A stretch of 64,000 bases of DNA from Paraburkholderia tropica (GTDB taxonomy: Bacteria > Pseudomonadota > Gammaproteobacteria > Burkholderiales > Burkholderiaceae), in NCBI RefSeq assembly GCF_900109265.1, contig NZ_FNZM01000016.1, positions 62,001-126,000 on the forward strand, given 5' to 3'. Positions 8,515 through 17,407 of the stretch are shown in pieces (positions within the stretch are counted from its first letter, which is position 1; each line of letters starts with the position of its first letter). The notes under the pieces are model-generated. The model ran no database searches, was not told the origin of the DNA, and was given only the letters and a program-made list of their open reading frames with translations. Position numbers and translations under genes: made by a program.

Positions 8515-8634
8515 ACCGATCCCGCGAATGGTGACGCCACGCTTGTGGCCGCGTTTTCGCCGATAACGATCAAACCCGCTTCGGGCTCGGCCGGCAATCA
8601 ATATTTGCAGCGCTGTTAGCTACCAAAGGCATTG

Positions 8635-9990
8635 TCAGAATATCGGATGAGGTTTCAATTTCGTGCCATCCGTGATCCGGCTATAACGGAATGGACTCAA
8701 ATCGATAGGAGGAGGATTGCCGAGTACCAGCGCAGCTATCGCACTTCCCGCGCCTGGACCGACGCCAAACCCGTGACCACTGAATCCGGATGCGACGACC
8801 AGCCCCGGCACGGAGTCAACCGCCGAAATCACGGGTACTGCATCGGGCATCGAGTCAATCACACCGCCCCACGTCTTTTCAATCGTAAGATGCGACAGCG
8901 TGGGATAGGCCCTTTTCACTTCATCGAGCGCGCTGTGAAGTAATGCGAGATCCGGAGCGGGATCCAGCACGCGCCGGGATTCAAACGGTGATATGCCCTT
9001 TGACATGTATGCGCGCTCCATCTTCCACTGCCTCCAGAGTTCTCCCGAAAGACGCAGCTTGACTGCTTTTCTTCTCAATAGATACGTCGGAAAGAATCTA
9101 AAGGCGTTGCGAATCATCGATGGCGTGATGTCGACCGTTCCTTGCCCGCTTTTCGCCACTGTGAGTCCGGAGTCCTCCCTGCTGCGTACCGAGACAGCAG
9201 GCATTGCAAGGCAGTTGTCGACGGAAACGGCTGTAGCCAGTGTTTTTGCAACCGATGCGTTCACGTAAGCCTGGGGGAATGCAACGCCCAACTTACGTAG
9301 AAAGAGGGCCGTCCATGCACCCGCAGCGACAACGACAGACGTACATCCAATGAAGCCTTTCTCAGTATGAACGCCGCTGATGCGGCCGTTCGTTCTTTCA
9401 ACGTCGCGTACTGCACATGACTCGACCACGCTTGCGCCGAGTTCTCGCGCGGCCTGAGCCAAAAACGGCGCAACCCGGGAAGGCTCGGCACGACCGTCAG
9501 AGTCAGTGCTAAGGCCCGCGATCCATTTAATGGACGAGTTACCCGGCGCGACACGTTGAGCTTCTTCTGCGCTGAGCATTCTGCTGACGATTCCTTTCGG
9601 GCGCGCTTCCTTGATCCATTCGACCCATGTAGCGGCTTCGGCCTCGCTATCCGTGAGGAACGTTACGCCACACTGTTTGAATCCAATATCTCTTCGGAGC
9701 TTCTCCGAAAGACCGGGCCACATCTGCAAACTCAGACGAGCCAGTTCAAGTTCTTTGGGATCACGACCTTGTTGTCGGCACCAGCCCCAGTTTCTACTGG
9801 ACTGTTCTGCGCCGATGAATCCTTTTTCCAGCAGCACGACCTTTACACCACGCGATGCGAGCTCCCAGGCTGCACTTGCGCCGACAATGCCAGCGCCAAT
9901 TATGACGACGTCAGCTTTCACCGGGAGCGGGTCGTCGGCGTGGATTCGCTCGAGCGGTTGTCTGATTGTTGGCGTTGGTTCGGAGATCAT
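8635..9990 (-). CDS. FAD-dependent amino acid/amine oxidase (DAO family)
   Basis: A 451-residue flavoprotein. The N-terminal Rossmann FAD site is VVIIGAGIVGASAAWELASRG (GxGxxG at 32-37) ending in an acidic residue (LLEKG); the C-terminus has TIEKTWGGVIDSMPDAVPVI and SGFSGHGFGVGPGAG (about 415-429), the second FAD-contact region of DAO enzymes such as DadA and gamma-glutamylputrescine oxidase. It should oxidise a D-amino acid, secondary amine or N-methyl amino acid to an oxo compound. It is on the opposite strand to the aldehyde dehydrogenase/aminotransferase genes and is followed, in transcription order after the dehydrogenase and cupin genes, as the last gene of a probable three-gene unit. 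Confidence 0.85.
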   Translation of the reverse strand: MISEPTPTIRQPLERIHADDPLPVKADVVIIGAGIVGASAAWELASRGVKVVLLEKGFIGAEQSSRNWGWCRQQGRDPKELELARLSLQMWPGLSEKLRRDIGFKQCGVTFLTDSEAEAATWVEWIKEARPKGIVSRMLSAEEAQRVAPGNSSIKWIAGLSTDSDGRAEPSRVAPFLAQAARELGASVVESCAVRDVERTNGRISGVHTEKGFIGCTSVVVAAGAWTALFLRKLGVAFPQAYVNASVAKTLATAVSVDNCLAMPAVSVRSREDSGLTVAKSGQGTVDITPSMIRNAFRFFPTYLLRRKAVKLRLSGELWRQWKMERAYMSKGISPFESRRVLDPAPDLALLHSALDEVKRAYPTLSHLTIEKTWGGVIDSMPDAVPVISAVDSVPGLVVASGFSGHGFGVGPGAGSAIAALVLGNPPPIDLSPFRYSRITDGTKLKPHPIF

Positions 9991-10093
9991 GGAAAAAATC
10001 CTGGTTTAATAGATGCAGGCCGATGCGATGTATGAACTGCACGCTGCCTTTACTCCATCGCCGGCTTTCGGCAAGCAATGTCAGCACGCGAAT

Positions 10094-11017
10094 TTAGTAT
10101 CCGCGATCGCGATCGACGAATCCCAGCATGGGAATCTGATTGGCATGGCGAAATATGTTATCGAGAACGACTTCCACGGCACTGTCCGGATGCGTTGCAC
10201 TGGCGATATGGGGTGTTATACGAACGCGGGGATGGGCCCACAGCGCGCTATCTGATGGAAGCGGTTCGGGATCGGTGACATCCAGGATAGCGTTCTTGAG
10301 TTGTCCGCTCGATAATGCTGTTACGAAGTCATCGACTACAAGCTGAGCGCCGCGTCCAACGTGCACAAGCGAGGCCCCGTTTGGCAGTTGCTGGAAAAGC
10401 TGGTGATTCAGAAAGCCGCGAGTTTGATCTGTTAGCGGCAGCAGGCAGACAAGTATTTCCGTGCGAGCAAGGAAGTCGGCAAGCGACTCGTTGCCTGCAA
10501 AACAAGTCACGCCTTCGAGACTGCGGGCCGTGCGACTCCATCCCGCACAATCAAATTCGAACAGCCGCAACCGCTCCAAAACGGCGATTCCGAGCATTCC
10601 GAGTCCAAGCACGCCAATCCGTCGCTTCGCAGTCGGGTACAAAGGCAATGGTCGCCACTCACGATTTCTCTGATGCTCTGCGTAATCAAACAGATTGCGA
10701 TGAATAGCAAGCGCCGCTTCCGTGACGTACTCAATCATTCCCTGAACGATTCCCGGTTCGATCATCCGAACGAGCGGAATATGCGCTGGCAATAGCCGGA
10801 GATCAAACTGGTCGACACCGGCGCCGATGGAGAAAACCACCTTGAGTTGCGGTAGTCTCGACACGAGATCGTCTGGCTGGTACGCGATGAGGTACTGAAT
10901 GCTTGAAGGATCGCCTATATCTGGCCACAAGCGAAAAGGCAAATGGGGAGCGCGCTCGGCAAAGAGCTGAGCCCATCGGGCGCCGCGGACAGGATCTGCT
11001 TTGTAGAGGACAGCCAT
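10094..11017 (-). CDS. Glyoxylate/hydroxypyruvate reductase A-like D-2-hydroxyacid dehydrogenase
   Basis: A 307-residue NAD(P)H-dependent 2-hydroxyacid dehydrogenase of the GhrA subfamily: short N-terminal substrate domain with SIGAGVDQFD (63-72), nucleotide-binding GLGMLG (138-143), and the catalytic triad Arg222 (VGRG), Glu251 (DPEPL) and His270 (TPHIAS). It reduces a small 2-oxo acid such as glyoxylate or hydroxypyruvate. Its gene lies between the cupin and the DAO oxidase on the minus strand with about 100-160-base gaps, so it may remove the 2-oxo acid made by the oxidase. The exact substrate is not readable. Confidence 0.85.
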   Translation of the reverse strand: MAVLYKADPVRGARWAQLFAERAPHLPFRLWPDIGDPSSIQYLIAYQPDDLVSRLPQLKVVFSIGAGVDQFDLRLLPAHIPLVRMIEPGIVQGMIEYVTEAALAIHRNLFDYAEHQRNREWRPLPLYPTAKRRIGVLGLGMLGIAVLERLRLFEFDCAGWSRTARSLEGVTCFAGNESLADFLARTEILVCLLPLTDQTRGFLNHQLFQQLPNGASLVHVGRGAQLVVDDFVTALSSGQLKNAILDVTDPEPLPSDSALWAHPRVRITPHIASATHPDSAVEVVLDNIFRHANQIPMLGFVDRDRGY

Positions 11018-11174
11018 TGAAGAACTTATCTTTGCTTCACTCAGGATTGGGCCTCGTAGCGCACAGAAGTGTTTTCAGCTTCGTCGATGCTTTGAAAGCC
11101 CATGTGCGAAGTCAGATGTACACGGTCGGCCGAACATCAGGCCGAAAAATTTGCGCGCTCCCGAGGTCTCGCAC

Positions 11175-11528
11175 TCAGTCTTTGGTTACCCAGATTTTGC
11201 GGGTCGTCTCGATGACTCGCCATGTCCCCTCGAAGCCAGGCTTCATCACAAAGGTATCGCCCGCTTTCACAACTACGGGCGCCTGCCCGTCTTCGGTGAT
11301 TTCCGAAACACCGGAAAGGATGACGCAGAGTTCCCACGTCGGCCCTTTGATAGAGCGATAGGCTCCCGGCGTGACTTCCCAGACGCCCGTGCGGACGTCG
11401 CCAGTATTCGTCTGGTCGATATCCCAGGTGGTGAATACTTGGGAGCCTTCGATTGCGCGTTCCGGAAGCGGAGCGCCGATGCGGGGAGTGCCGAGGTTTT
11501 CGAAGTCGAAGTGGAGGAGTGACGACAT
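11175..11528 (-). CDS. Cupin domain protein (DUF861/ureidoglycine-type cupin)
   Basis: A 117-residue single cupin of the Cupin_3 type. The barrel includes GVWEVTPGAYRSI, a WELCVILSGVSEI motif (about 66-78, with the usual 'E...SG' instead of a full HxH metal set) and VVKAGDTFVMKPGFEGTWRVIE (about 85-106). The first cupin motif lacks the His pair, so metal binding is doubtful; it may be a small-molecule-binding accessory. First gene of the minus-strand unit with the hydroxyacid dehydrogenase and the DAO oxidase; similar cupins often sit next to amine oxidases in proteobacterial amine catabolism loci. Confidence 0.8.
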   Translation of the reverse strand: MSSLLHFDFENLGTPRIGAPLPERAIEGSQVFTTWDIDQTNTGDVRTGVWEVTPGAYRSIKGPTWELCVILSGVSEITEDGQAPVVVKAGDTFVMKPGFEGTWRVIETTRKIWVTKD

Positions 11529-11945
11529 ATATGTAGATCGGAAGGTGAACGATTGCAGGATTGCAATGCGGGAAGTTTACGGGCGTCAATTTTTCGGACG
11601 ACTGCGAAAAAGGAGGTGCGATAGCTCGAAAACTGCGTTTTCGGAAATGTCGCGCAGCATTTCTGCTTGATATTGAAACTCCAGTGGGCGTTTCGCTCTC
11701 TCCGCTGCTGCTGTTCGGCATAGGGGTTGAACAGGGCAGAAAATATCGCGAGCTGATGTATGTGGCCCTTTTTAGGATTGCCGCAACGGAATGGGTCCAG
11801 AATTTTTTGTCTTTAGGTAATCGTTGAAAAGCATCAATTTTTACAACAAGTTCGCAGTAAAACTGCGCAGTGAGCTTATTCAACGTTTTTTTTCGAAGAT
11901 ATTGCGTGAATAAAATTTTCACCTCGAAACGAAAAGAGGTGAACC
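11529..11945. promoter_or_regulatory. Divergent promoter region, AT-rich
   Basis: A 417-base gap between the divergent cupin and aldehyde dehydrogenase genes. It is markedly AT-richer than its surroundings, holds a short dyad CGCAGT-aaa-ACTGCG at 11853-11867 and a run of eight or more T residues near 11886-11893. No gene is supported. It must carry the promoters of both catabolic units. Confidence 0.6.
11918..11943 (+). promoter_or_regulatory. Hairpin that pairs with the Shine-Dalgarno of the aldehyde dehydrogenase gene
   Basis: Perfect 8-bp inverted repeat TTCACCTC (11918-11925) / GAGGTGAA (11936-11943) with a 10-base A-rich loop. The right arm is the Shine-Dalgarno (GAGGTG) placed 5 bases before the GTG start at 11946, and the left arm is a perfect anti-SD. 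In RNA this would hide the ribosome binding site; in DNA it could equally be a regulator dyad. Confidence 0.55.
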
Positions 11946-13454
11946 GTGGTTGCAAATCTTGCGTACGCAGCGCTCGACTGCACTGAAGTGCATCAGCTTT
12001 TTGCGTGCCCGAGCCTTGGAATTCAGTTGCTTCCTCCAGAAGCAGATGCCACGCACAGCGTGCATATGGATGACGCTGATCTGGTTCGGGACCCTGCTAC
12101 TGGCGCATGTCTCGCGCGGGTCAAGGTCCGCGGGCAAGACGCGATGCGTGCCGCTATCGATGACGCGGAGCGTGCGTTTCCCGAGTGGCGTGACAGGCTC
12201 GCGGAGGAGCGTCGCAGGTTGTTGCGCGCATGGGCGGAAGCCATTCGTCGCGAGAGTCGGATACTGGCCCGGATCCTCAGCGCGGAGCAGGGAAAGCCAT
12301 TAGCCGAGGCGGAAGGCGAAATTGCCTACGGCGTCTCGTTTATCGATTGGTTCGCCGATGAGGCGATACGGGTCTGCGGTCAATCGATGACCGCCCATAA
12401 GCCGTCGAGTCTTGGTTGGGTTTCGAAGCAGCCCGTCGGCATCACGGTTGCGATCACACCGTGGAATTTCCCGATGGCGATGATTGCGCGCAAGGCGGCA
12501 GCGGCATTGGCGGCCGGGTGCCCGGTCATCGTCAAGCCGGCACCGGAAACGCCGCTGTCTGCATTTGCGCTCTACGCGCTGGCCAAAGACTCCGGCATTC
12601 CAGAGCGTGTTTTTCAAGTTATCCACGGCGACGGTGAGCAATTCGCCGACGTCATCTCGGCGGACTGCCGCGTGCGCGCAGTGAGCTTCACCGGTTCAAC
12701 TGCGATCGGAAAAAAGCTTTATGCGCAGTCCGGCGCAACAGTCAAAAAGATTTCGATGGAATTGGGCGGACATGCGCCGGCCATCGTTTTCGATGACGTC
12801 GATCTCGATGCCGCCGTCGATAACTGCATGTCAGCCAAATTTGCAACGTCGGGTCAGGACTGTCTCGCGGCAAATCGTATCTACGTACAACGCAACATCT
12901 ACGATGCATTCTGCGACCGGTTCGCGAAGCGGGTCAGTGCATTAAAGGTAGGTGCGGGTTTATCTCCCGACACCGATATCGGCCCCATGACCAAACAGGC
13001 TGTCGCGGATAAGTGCCGGTCGCATATCGATGACGCCGTTCATCAAGGGGCGCGTGTTTTGGCAGGAGGCAGTTCGGGTGTTGACGGCAAGTTTGTCACA
13101 CCCACTGCCTTGTGTGATGTCACCGACGAAATGCTGATTGCGCGCGAAGAGACGTTTGGACCCGTTGCGGCCATCCTGCCGTTCGACGACGAGGCGGAAG
13201 TTATCCGGCGCGCGAATGCGTCAGAAATGGGCCTCGCCGCCTATGTCTTTACTTCCGACCTGAACCGCGCGCTTCGTTGTTCGTCAGCGCTGGAGTACGG
13301 AATGGTGGCGGTGAATACGGCCTCGTTCACCGGGCCGCCCGTCCCCTTCGGTGGATGGAAAGAATCGGGCCTTGGCCGTGAAGGCTCGACGTTTGGGATC
13401 GATGAATTCCTCGAGCAGAAATACGTTTGCTTTGGTGATCTCGCGCGTGCCTGA
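11946..13454 (+). CDS. gabD: NAD(P)-dependent succinate-semialdehyde dehydrogenase-like aldehyde dehydrogenase
   Basis: A 502-residue aldehyde dehydrogenase of the GabD branch. Motifs: TPWNFPMAMIARK (about 178-190, cofactor site), SFTGSTAIGK (about 246-255), catalytic Glu in ISMELGGHAP (about 272-281) and catalytic Cys in SGQDCLAANR (about 303-312), with the EETFGPV block near 404. It oxidises succinate semialdehyde or another omega-semialdehyde, the product expected from the downstream aminotransferase. The GTG at 11946 has a strong SD (AAGAGGTG); it makes the N-terminus about 20-30 residues longer than usual, so ATG at 12066 remains possible. First gene of a run through the ABC transporter. 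Confidence 0.85.
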   Translation: MVANLAYAALDCTEVHQLFACPSLGIQLLPPEADATHSVHMDDADLVRDPATGACLARVKVRGQDAMRAAIDDAERAFPEWRDRLAEERRRLLRAWAEAIRRESRILARILSAEQGKPLAEAEGEIAYGVSFIDWFADEAIRVCGQSMTAHKPSSLGWVSKQPVGITVAITPWNFPMAMIARKAAAALAAGCPVIVKPAPETPLSAFALYALAKDSGIPERVFQVIHGDGEQFADVISADCRVRAVSFTGSTAIGKKLYAQSGATVKKISMELGGHAPAIVFDDVDLDAAVDNCMSAKFATSGQDCLAANRIYVQRNIYDAFCDRFAKRVSALKVGAGLSPDTDIGPMTKQAVADKCRSHIDDAVHQGARVLAGGSSGVDGKFVTPTALCDVTDEMLIAREETFGPVAAILPFDDEAEVIRRANASEMGLAAYVFTSDLNRALRCSSALEYGMVAVNTASFTGPPVPFGGWKESGLGREGSTFGIDEFLEQKYVCFGDLARA

Positions 13455-13507
13455 AGTGCCGGCTGCGGACAGTCAAGCTTTGATAGACCCATTAAGAAAG
13501 GAATATT

Positions 13508-14896
13508 GTGGAAAATATCGATCAGATTGCTGAGATGGATCGACGCTCAGTGCTGCACCCGTTCACCTATCTCAAGGACTACGCGACGGGCACAAGCGAT
13601 CCGGTTATTGTCGAAACAGGGAAGGGTGTACGCATCAAGGACGCAACGGGTCGCGAGTACATCGACGGCTTTGCTGGGCTTTACTGCGTCAACATCGGAT
13701 ATGGGCGAACCGAAGTGGCCGAAGCCATCGCCCGTCAGGCGTATAAGCTCGCGTACTACCACAGCTACGCGTCGCATACGACGGAGCAACTGGCGAAGCT
13801 TTCGGATCGTCTCGTGAAGATGGCTCCAGGGAAGATGTCGAAGGTGTTCTATGGGCTGTCGGGATCGGATGCCAACGAGACACAGGCAAAACTCGTGTGG
13901 TACTACAACAATCTCCGCGGCCTGCCGAAAAAGAAAAAAATTATCGCCCGTGAACGGGGATATCACGGTTGCTCAGTCGTGTCGGGATCAATGACCGGAT
14001 TGAGTTTCTACCATGATCACATGGATCTTCCCACTTCGCGCATTCTTCATACGGGTGTTCCGCACCATTACTGGGGTGCTGAACAGCGAGAAAGCGAGGC
14101 GGCCTTCGTGGCACGCCGGGCCGCCGAACTGGAGGCGATGATTCTGCGAGAAGGCCCGGAAACGGTGGGCGCATTCATCGGCGAACCCGTGCTTGGTACA
14201 GGGGGCATCATACCGGCGCCCGAGGGTTATTGGACGGCTATTCAGGCAGTGCTAAAGAAGTACGACGTGCTCTTGATTGCAGACGAGGTCATCACCGGTT
14301 TTGGGCGAACCGGGAAAATGTTTGGCTCGACGCTCTATGACATCGAGCCTGATCTGATCACGGTGGCAAAAGGGCTAACTTCAGCCTATGCCCCGCTGTC
14401 CGCGAGCATTGTGAGCGAGAAGGTGTATGCCGTGATGGAAGATGCAACGCCGAGCGTGGGGAGCTTCTCGCATGGCTATACCTATTCGGGCCATCCAATC
14501 GGCGTCGCCGCCGCAAACGCTGTCCTCGACATCGTTGAGGCCGAAGACATCCCCGCGAAGGCTGCATCCAACGGTGCCTACATGCTCGATCGCTTCAAGG
14601 AGCGATTCGGCGACCTGCCTTTCGTGGGCGAAGTGCGAGGCGTCGGCATGCTTGCCGCTATCGAGTTCGTTTCCGATCGAGAAAAGAAACTGCGTTTCGA
14701 TCCGGCCTTGAAAGTCGGTGCCCGTATTTCACAGGCAGCGCGAGATCGCGGACTGATTGCGCGCGCAATGCCTCACGGCGACATTCTCGGTTTTGCGCCG
14801 CCGCTCACAATGACCCGAAGCGAAATCGACGAGATGGTCGATATCGCCGGGAAGGCTATCGACCAGGTCGCGCGCGAGCTGAGTAAGTCGAGCTGA
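13508..14896 (+). CDS. Class III omega-amino acid/diamine:pyruvate aminotransferase
   Basis: A 462-residue PLP enzyme of fold type I. It has HPFTYLKDY near the N-terminus, FYGLSGSDANETQAKL (about 115-130, phosphate cup), RERGYHGCS (about 148-156), LLIADEVITGFGRTG (about 256-270) and the PLP lysine in VAKGLTSAY (about Lys286). This layout matches putrescine/beta-alanine/4-aminobutyrate:pyruvate transaminases. The GTG at 13508 follows AAAGGA. It lies 53 bases downstream of the semialdehyde dehydrogenase, so the pair should convert an omega-amino compound to a semialdehyde and then to an acid. Confidence 0.9.
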   Translation: MENIDQIAEMDRRSVLHPFTYLKDYATGTSDPVIVETGKGVRIKDATGREYIDGFAGLYCVNIGYGRTEVAEAIARQAYKLAYYHSYASHTTEQLAKLSDRLVKMAPGKMSKVFYGLSGSDANETQAKLVWYYNNLRGLPKKKKIIARERGYHGCSVVSGSMTGLSFYHDHMDLPTSRILHTGVPHHYWGAEQRESEAAFVARRAAELEAMILREGPETVGAFIGEPVLGTGGIIPAPEGYWTAIQAVLKKYDVLLIADEVITGFGRTGKMFGSTLYDIEPDLITVAKGLTSAYAPLSASIVSEKVYAVMEDATPSVGSFSHGYTYSGHPIGVAAANAVLDIVEAEDIPAKAASNGAYMLDRFKERFGDLPFVGEVRGVGMLAAIEFVSDREKKLRFDPALKVGARISQAARDRGLIARAMPHGDILGFAPPLTMTRSEIDEMVDIAGKAIDQVARELSKSS

Positions 14897-14969
14897 CTTT
14901 GACAAGTCGCGGAGCCAGACTACAGATTCTACCGACCCACGATTCGCTCCCATCAAACTGACCTTTAAC

Positions 14970-15737
14970 ATGACAGCCACTCCCATTCTCGAGATCCTTG
15001 ATCTGAAAAAGCGCTTCGCAGCAGATCTGGTTCTCAACGGTATCAATCTAAAGGTGAATCAGGGCGAAGTCATTTCTCTGATCGGATCGTCGGGGTCGGG
15101 TAAGAGCACACTGCTTCGCTGCATCAATTTTCTCGAGATGCCGACTTCAGGATCGATTAGTCTGCGCGGCCAGACCGTCAAGATGGAGACCGACCGTCGT
15201 GGCGTTTTCAGCTCGTTCAATTCAGGCGCGATTCCCGAGTTTAGAAAGCAGATCGGTATGGTCTTCCAGAGCTTCAATCTCTGGCCGCATCGAACCGTAA
15301 TTCAGAACGTGACCGAAGCGCTGAGGTTTGTCAAAAAGATGGGGCGTGGCGAAGCGGACGCTATTGCCATGGAAATGTTGGCGAAGGTAGGGATGGCGGA
15401 AAAGCGCGACGCCTACCCATCCCAGTTGTCGGGCGGGCAACAGCAGCGCGTAGCGATTGCTCGATCGCTGGCAATGAAGCCGGGTGTCGTGCTCTTCGAC
15501 GAACCCACTTCCGCTCTCGATCCGGAGCTCGTCGGCGAGGTCCTCAAGGTCATTCGCAATCTTGCGGATGAAGGTAATACGATTTTGCTGGTCACCCATG
15601 AAATGCGCTTTGCCCGCGAAGTCTCGTCCCGAGTGATTTTCTTGCATCAGGGCAAGATTGAGGAAGACGATTCGCCTGAGGTGATCTTCACCTCCGCCAG
15701 GTCCGCTCGGGTTCGCAATTTTTTGTCGCAACACTAG
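14970..15737 (+). CDS. Polar amino-acid ABC transporter ATP-binding protein
   Basis: A 255-residue ATPase of the PAAT family (GlnQ/HisP type). Walker A GSSGSGKST (39-47), Q-loop GMVFQSFNLWPHRT, signature LSGGQQQR, Walker B VVLFDEPTSALDPE and switch His in VTHEM are all present. It energises uptake with the binding protein and two permeases downstream; the whole set follows the aminotransferase by 73 bases, so the substrate is probably the amine or amino acid degraded by the preceding enzymes. Confidence 0.93.
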   Translation: MTATPILEILDLKKRFAADLVLNGINLKVNQGEVISLIGSSGSGKSTLLRCINFLEMPTSGSISLRGQTVKMETDRRGVFSSFNSGAIPEFRKQIGMVFQSFNLWPHRTVIQNVTEALRFVKKMGRGEADAIAMEMLAKVGMAEKRDAYPSQLSGGQQQRVAIARSLAMKPGVVLFDEPTSALDPELVGEVLKVIRNLADEGNTILLVTHEMRFAREVSSRVIFLHQGKIEEDDSPEVIFTSARSARVRNFLSQH

Positions 15738-15798
15738 TCGCTAAACTTGCTTAGCCTGGTGACTCTTAAAACGTTGATCACTGTTTGGAGAAAACTGT

Positions 15799-16605
15799 AT
15801 GAAATGGTCTTTTCTCTCGCTCGCTATGGGCGCCGCAGTATTGTTCTCGACTTATGCGCCTGCGCAGGCGGCAACCTTGTCAGTCGGGACGGAAGGCGAC
15901 GCACCGCCCTTCAGCATGGCTGATGCAAGCGGTAACGTAACTGGCTATGACGCCGACGTCGCCACTGCGATCTGCACCGAACTGAAAATGCAGTGTAAAT
16001 TCGTTGTTCAGTCATTCAATACGCTGATTCCCTCGCTTTCGGCGGGTGAATTCGACGTGGTCATCTCCGGTTTGGGAATAACGGAGACACGCAAGAAACA
16101 GATCGACTTTTCGATTCCCTATGCGGGCGTCACGAAGTACTTCGCGGTCAAAAAGGGTTCTCCTCTGCTGCAGGCCACGTCGCTCGATGCAATAGGTAAG
16201 GCACTCGACGGAAAATCGGTGGGCGTCGTCAATGGCACGACCTACGCGAAGTATGTGGCTAAACACTTCGCCAACGCCGACATCAAATCCTACGACTCGG
16301 TCAATCAGATGGTCAGTGACCTGCAAAGCGGCAGACTCTATGCCGCGTTCAGTGATTCCCCGACGTGGGCCGACGTGATCAAGACGCCGGGTGGCGCGTC
16401 GATTACGCGTGTCCCGGTTGCCGTCAGGCAGAAAGAAGATCCTGAAATTCTCGGCACCGGGATGGGTGTTGGAATCCGCAAAGGTAATGCAGAGTTGAAG
16501 AAGCGCGTGGACACGGCACTGTGCACGTTGATCAAGGACGGCACGATGAAGAAGATCAGCCTCAAGTGGTTTCAGGAAGATTACACGATCCCGTGTGCGT
16601 CTTGA
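15799..16605 (+). CDS. Amino-acid ABC transporter periplasmic binding protein
   Basis: A 268-residue type 3 solute-binding protein. The Sec signal peptide is MKWSFLSLAMGAAVLFSTYA with probable cleavage after AQA at about residue 25. The mature domain begins LSVGTEGDAPPFSMAD and includes GYDADVATAIC, GEFDVVISGLGITETRKKQIDFS and a final helix KKRVDTALCTLIKDGTMKKISLKWF. Paired cysteines (AICTELKMQC and near the C-terminus) may form a disulfide as in lysine/arginine/ornithine-type binders. Ligand specificity is not readable. Confidence 0.92.
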   Translation: MKWSFLSLAMGAAVLFSTYAPAQAATLSVGTEGDAPPFSMADASGNVTGYDADVATAICTELKMQCKFVVQSFNTLIPSLSAGEFDVVISGLGITETRKKQIDFSIPYAGVTKYFAVKKGSPLLQATSLDAIGKALDGKSVGVVNGTTYAKYVAKHFANADIKSYDSVNQMVSDLQSGRLYAAFSDSPTWADVIKTPGGASITRVPVAVRQKEDPEILGTGMGVGIRKGNAELKKRVDTALCTLIKDGTMKKISLKWFQEDYTIPCAS

Positions 16606-16690
16606 CGTTTAAAGCAAACCGGACTTGCAGGCGTGATCTATTGGTTCCGTCTGCATACGATCAATGATAGTTTGGAAGTGACCCGCCGCG

Positions 16691-17407
16691 ATGCTTATCG
16701 AAACCCTGCAGTTGCTGACTCAACAAGGTTGGCTGACATCCATTCTCAAGGGAAGCGTTGTTACCATCCTTCTTGGATTGCTGGGCATGCTGATCGGCAT
16801 CGCCGTAGCGGTGCCACTCGCCATTGCCCGATGGCGAAGGATTCCGATTCTGTCTCCCGGGGTCGATGTTTTCACCGGCGTGATTCGTAGCGTGCCAGGT
16901 CTACTGGTCATTTATCTACTGTTCTTCGGCTCGGTTGAAACAGTAGATCGAATTGGCGTCTTTTTTGGCTTTCGAGACGAATTGCGTTCAGCCTACAGTT
17001 TCGTCATGGGAACACTGTCGATTGCTACGATTTCGGCCGCCTATTCGATTGAAGTATTGCGAGGCGCGCTGCAGGCAATTGCGCCGGGGTCTATCGAGGC
17101 AGCGCGAGCGCTCGGCTTTTCCCGCCTTACTACTTATCGACGTGTGATCGCACCACTCATGTTCCGTTACGCACTGGGCGGCCTGAACAACGTTTGGCAA
17201 ATGACCATAAAGGACACGTCGCTCGTTTCGGTTGTGGGGTTGCAGGAACTCATGCGGGTCTCGGCCATTGCAGCGGGCATTACGCACAGTCCGCTCTTGT
17301 TTTACATGATCGCCGGTTTTGTTTTTCTGTTCATTACCTGGACTAGCCAGCGAACGTTCGCTTTTCTCGAACGAAGCCTGAACCGCGGATTTGCAGGAGG
17401 TAGGTAA
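16691..17407 (+). CDS. Amino-acid ABC transporter permease
   Basis: A 238-residue inner-membrane permease of the His/Glu/Gln/Arg/opine family. About five hydrophobic helices are seen, with the N-terminal GSVVTILLGLLGMLIGIAVAVPLA and the cytoplasmic EAA loop GSIEAARALGFSRLTTYRRVIAPLM (about 137-161) that docks the ATPase. Its last base is shared with the next permease (TAATG), so the two are translationally coupled and should form the heterodimeric channel. Confidence 0.92.
   Translation: MLIETLQLLTQQGWLTSILKGSVVTILLGLLGMLIGIAVAVPLAIARWRRIPILSPGVDVFTGVIRSVPGLLVIYLLFFGSVETVDRIGVFFGFRDELRSAYSFVMGTLSIATISAAYSIEVLRGALQAIAPGSIEAARALGFSRLTTYRRVIAPLMFRYALGGLNNVWQMTIKDTSLVSVVGLQELMRVSAIAAGITHSPLLFYMIAGFVFLFITWTSQRTFAFLERSLNRGFAGGR

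Noticed and set aside
6564..8597. 677-residue open frame on the minus strand
   Set aside because: Shadow of the encapsulin cargo desulfurase; Arg/His-rich composition without family features.
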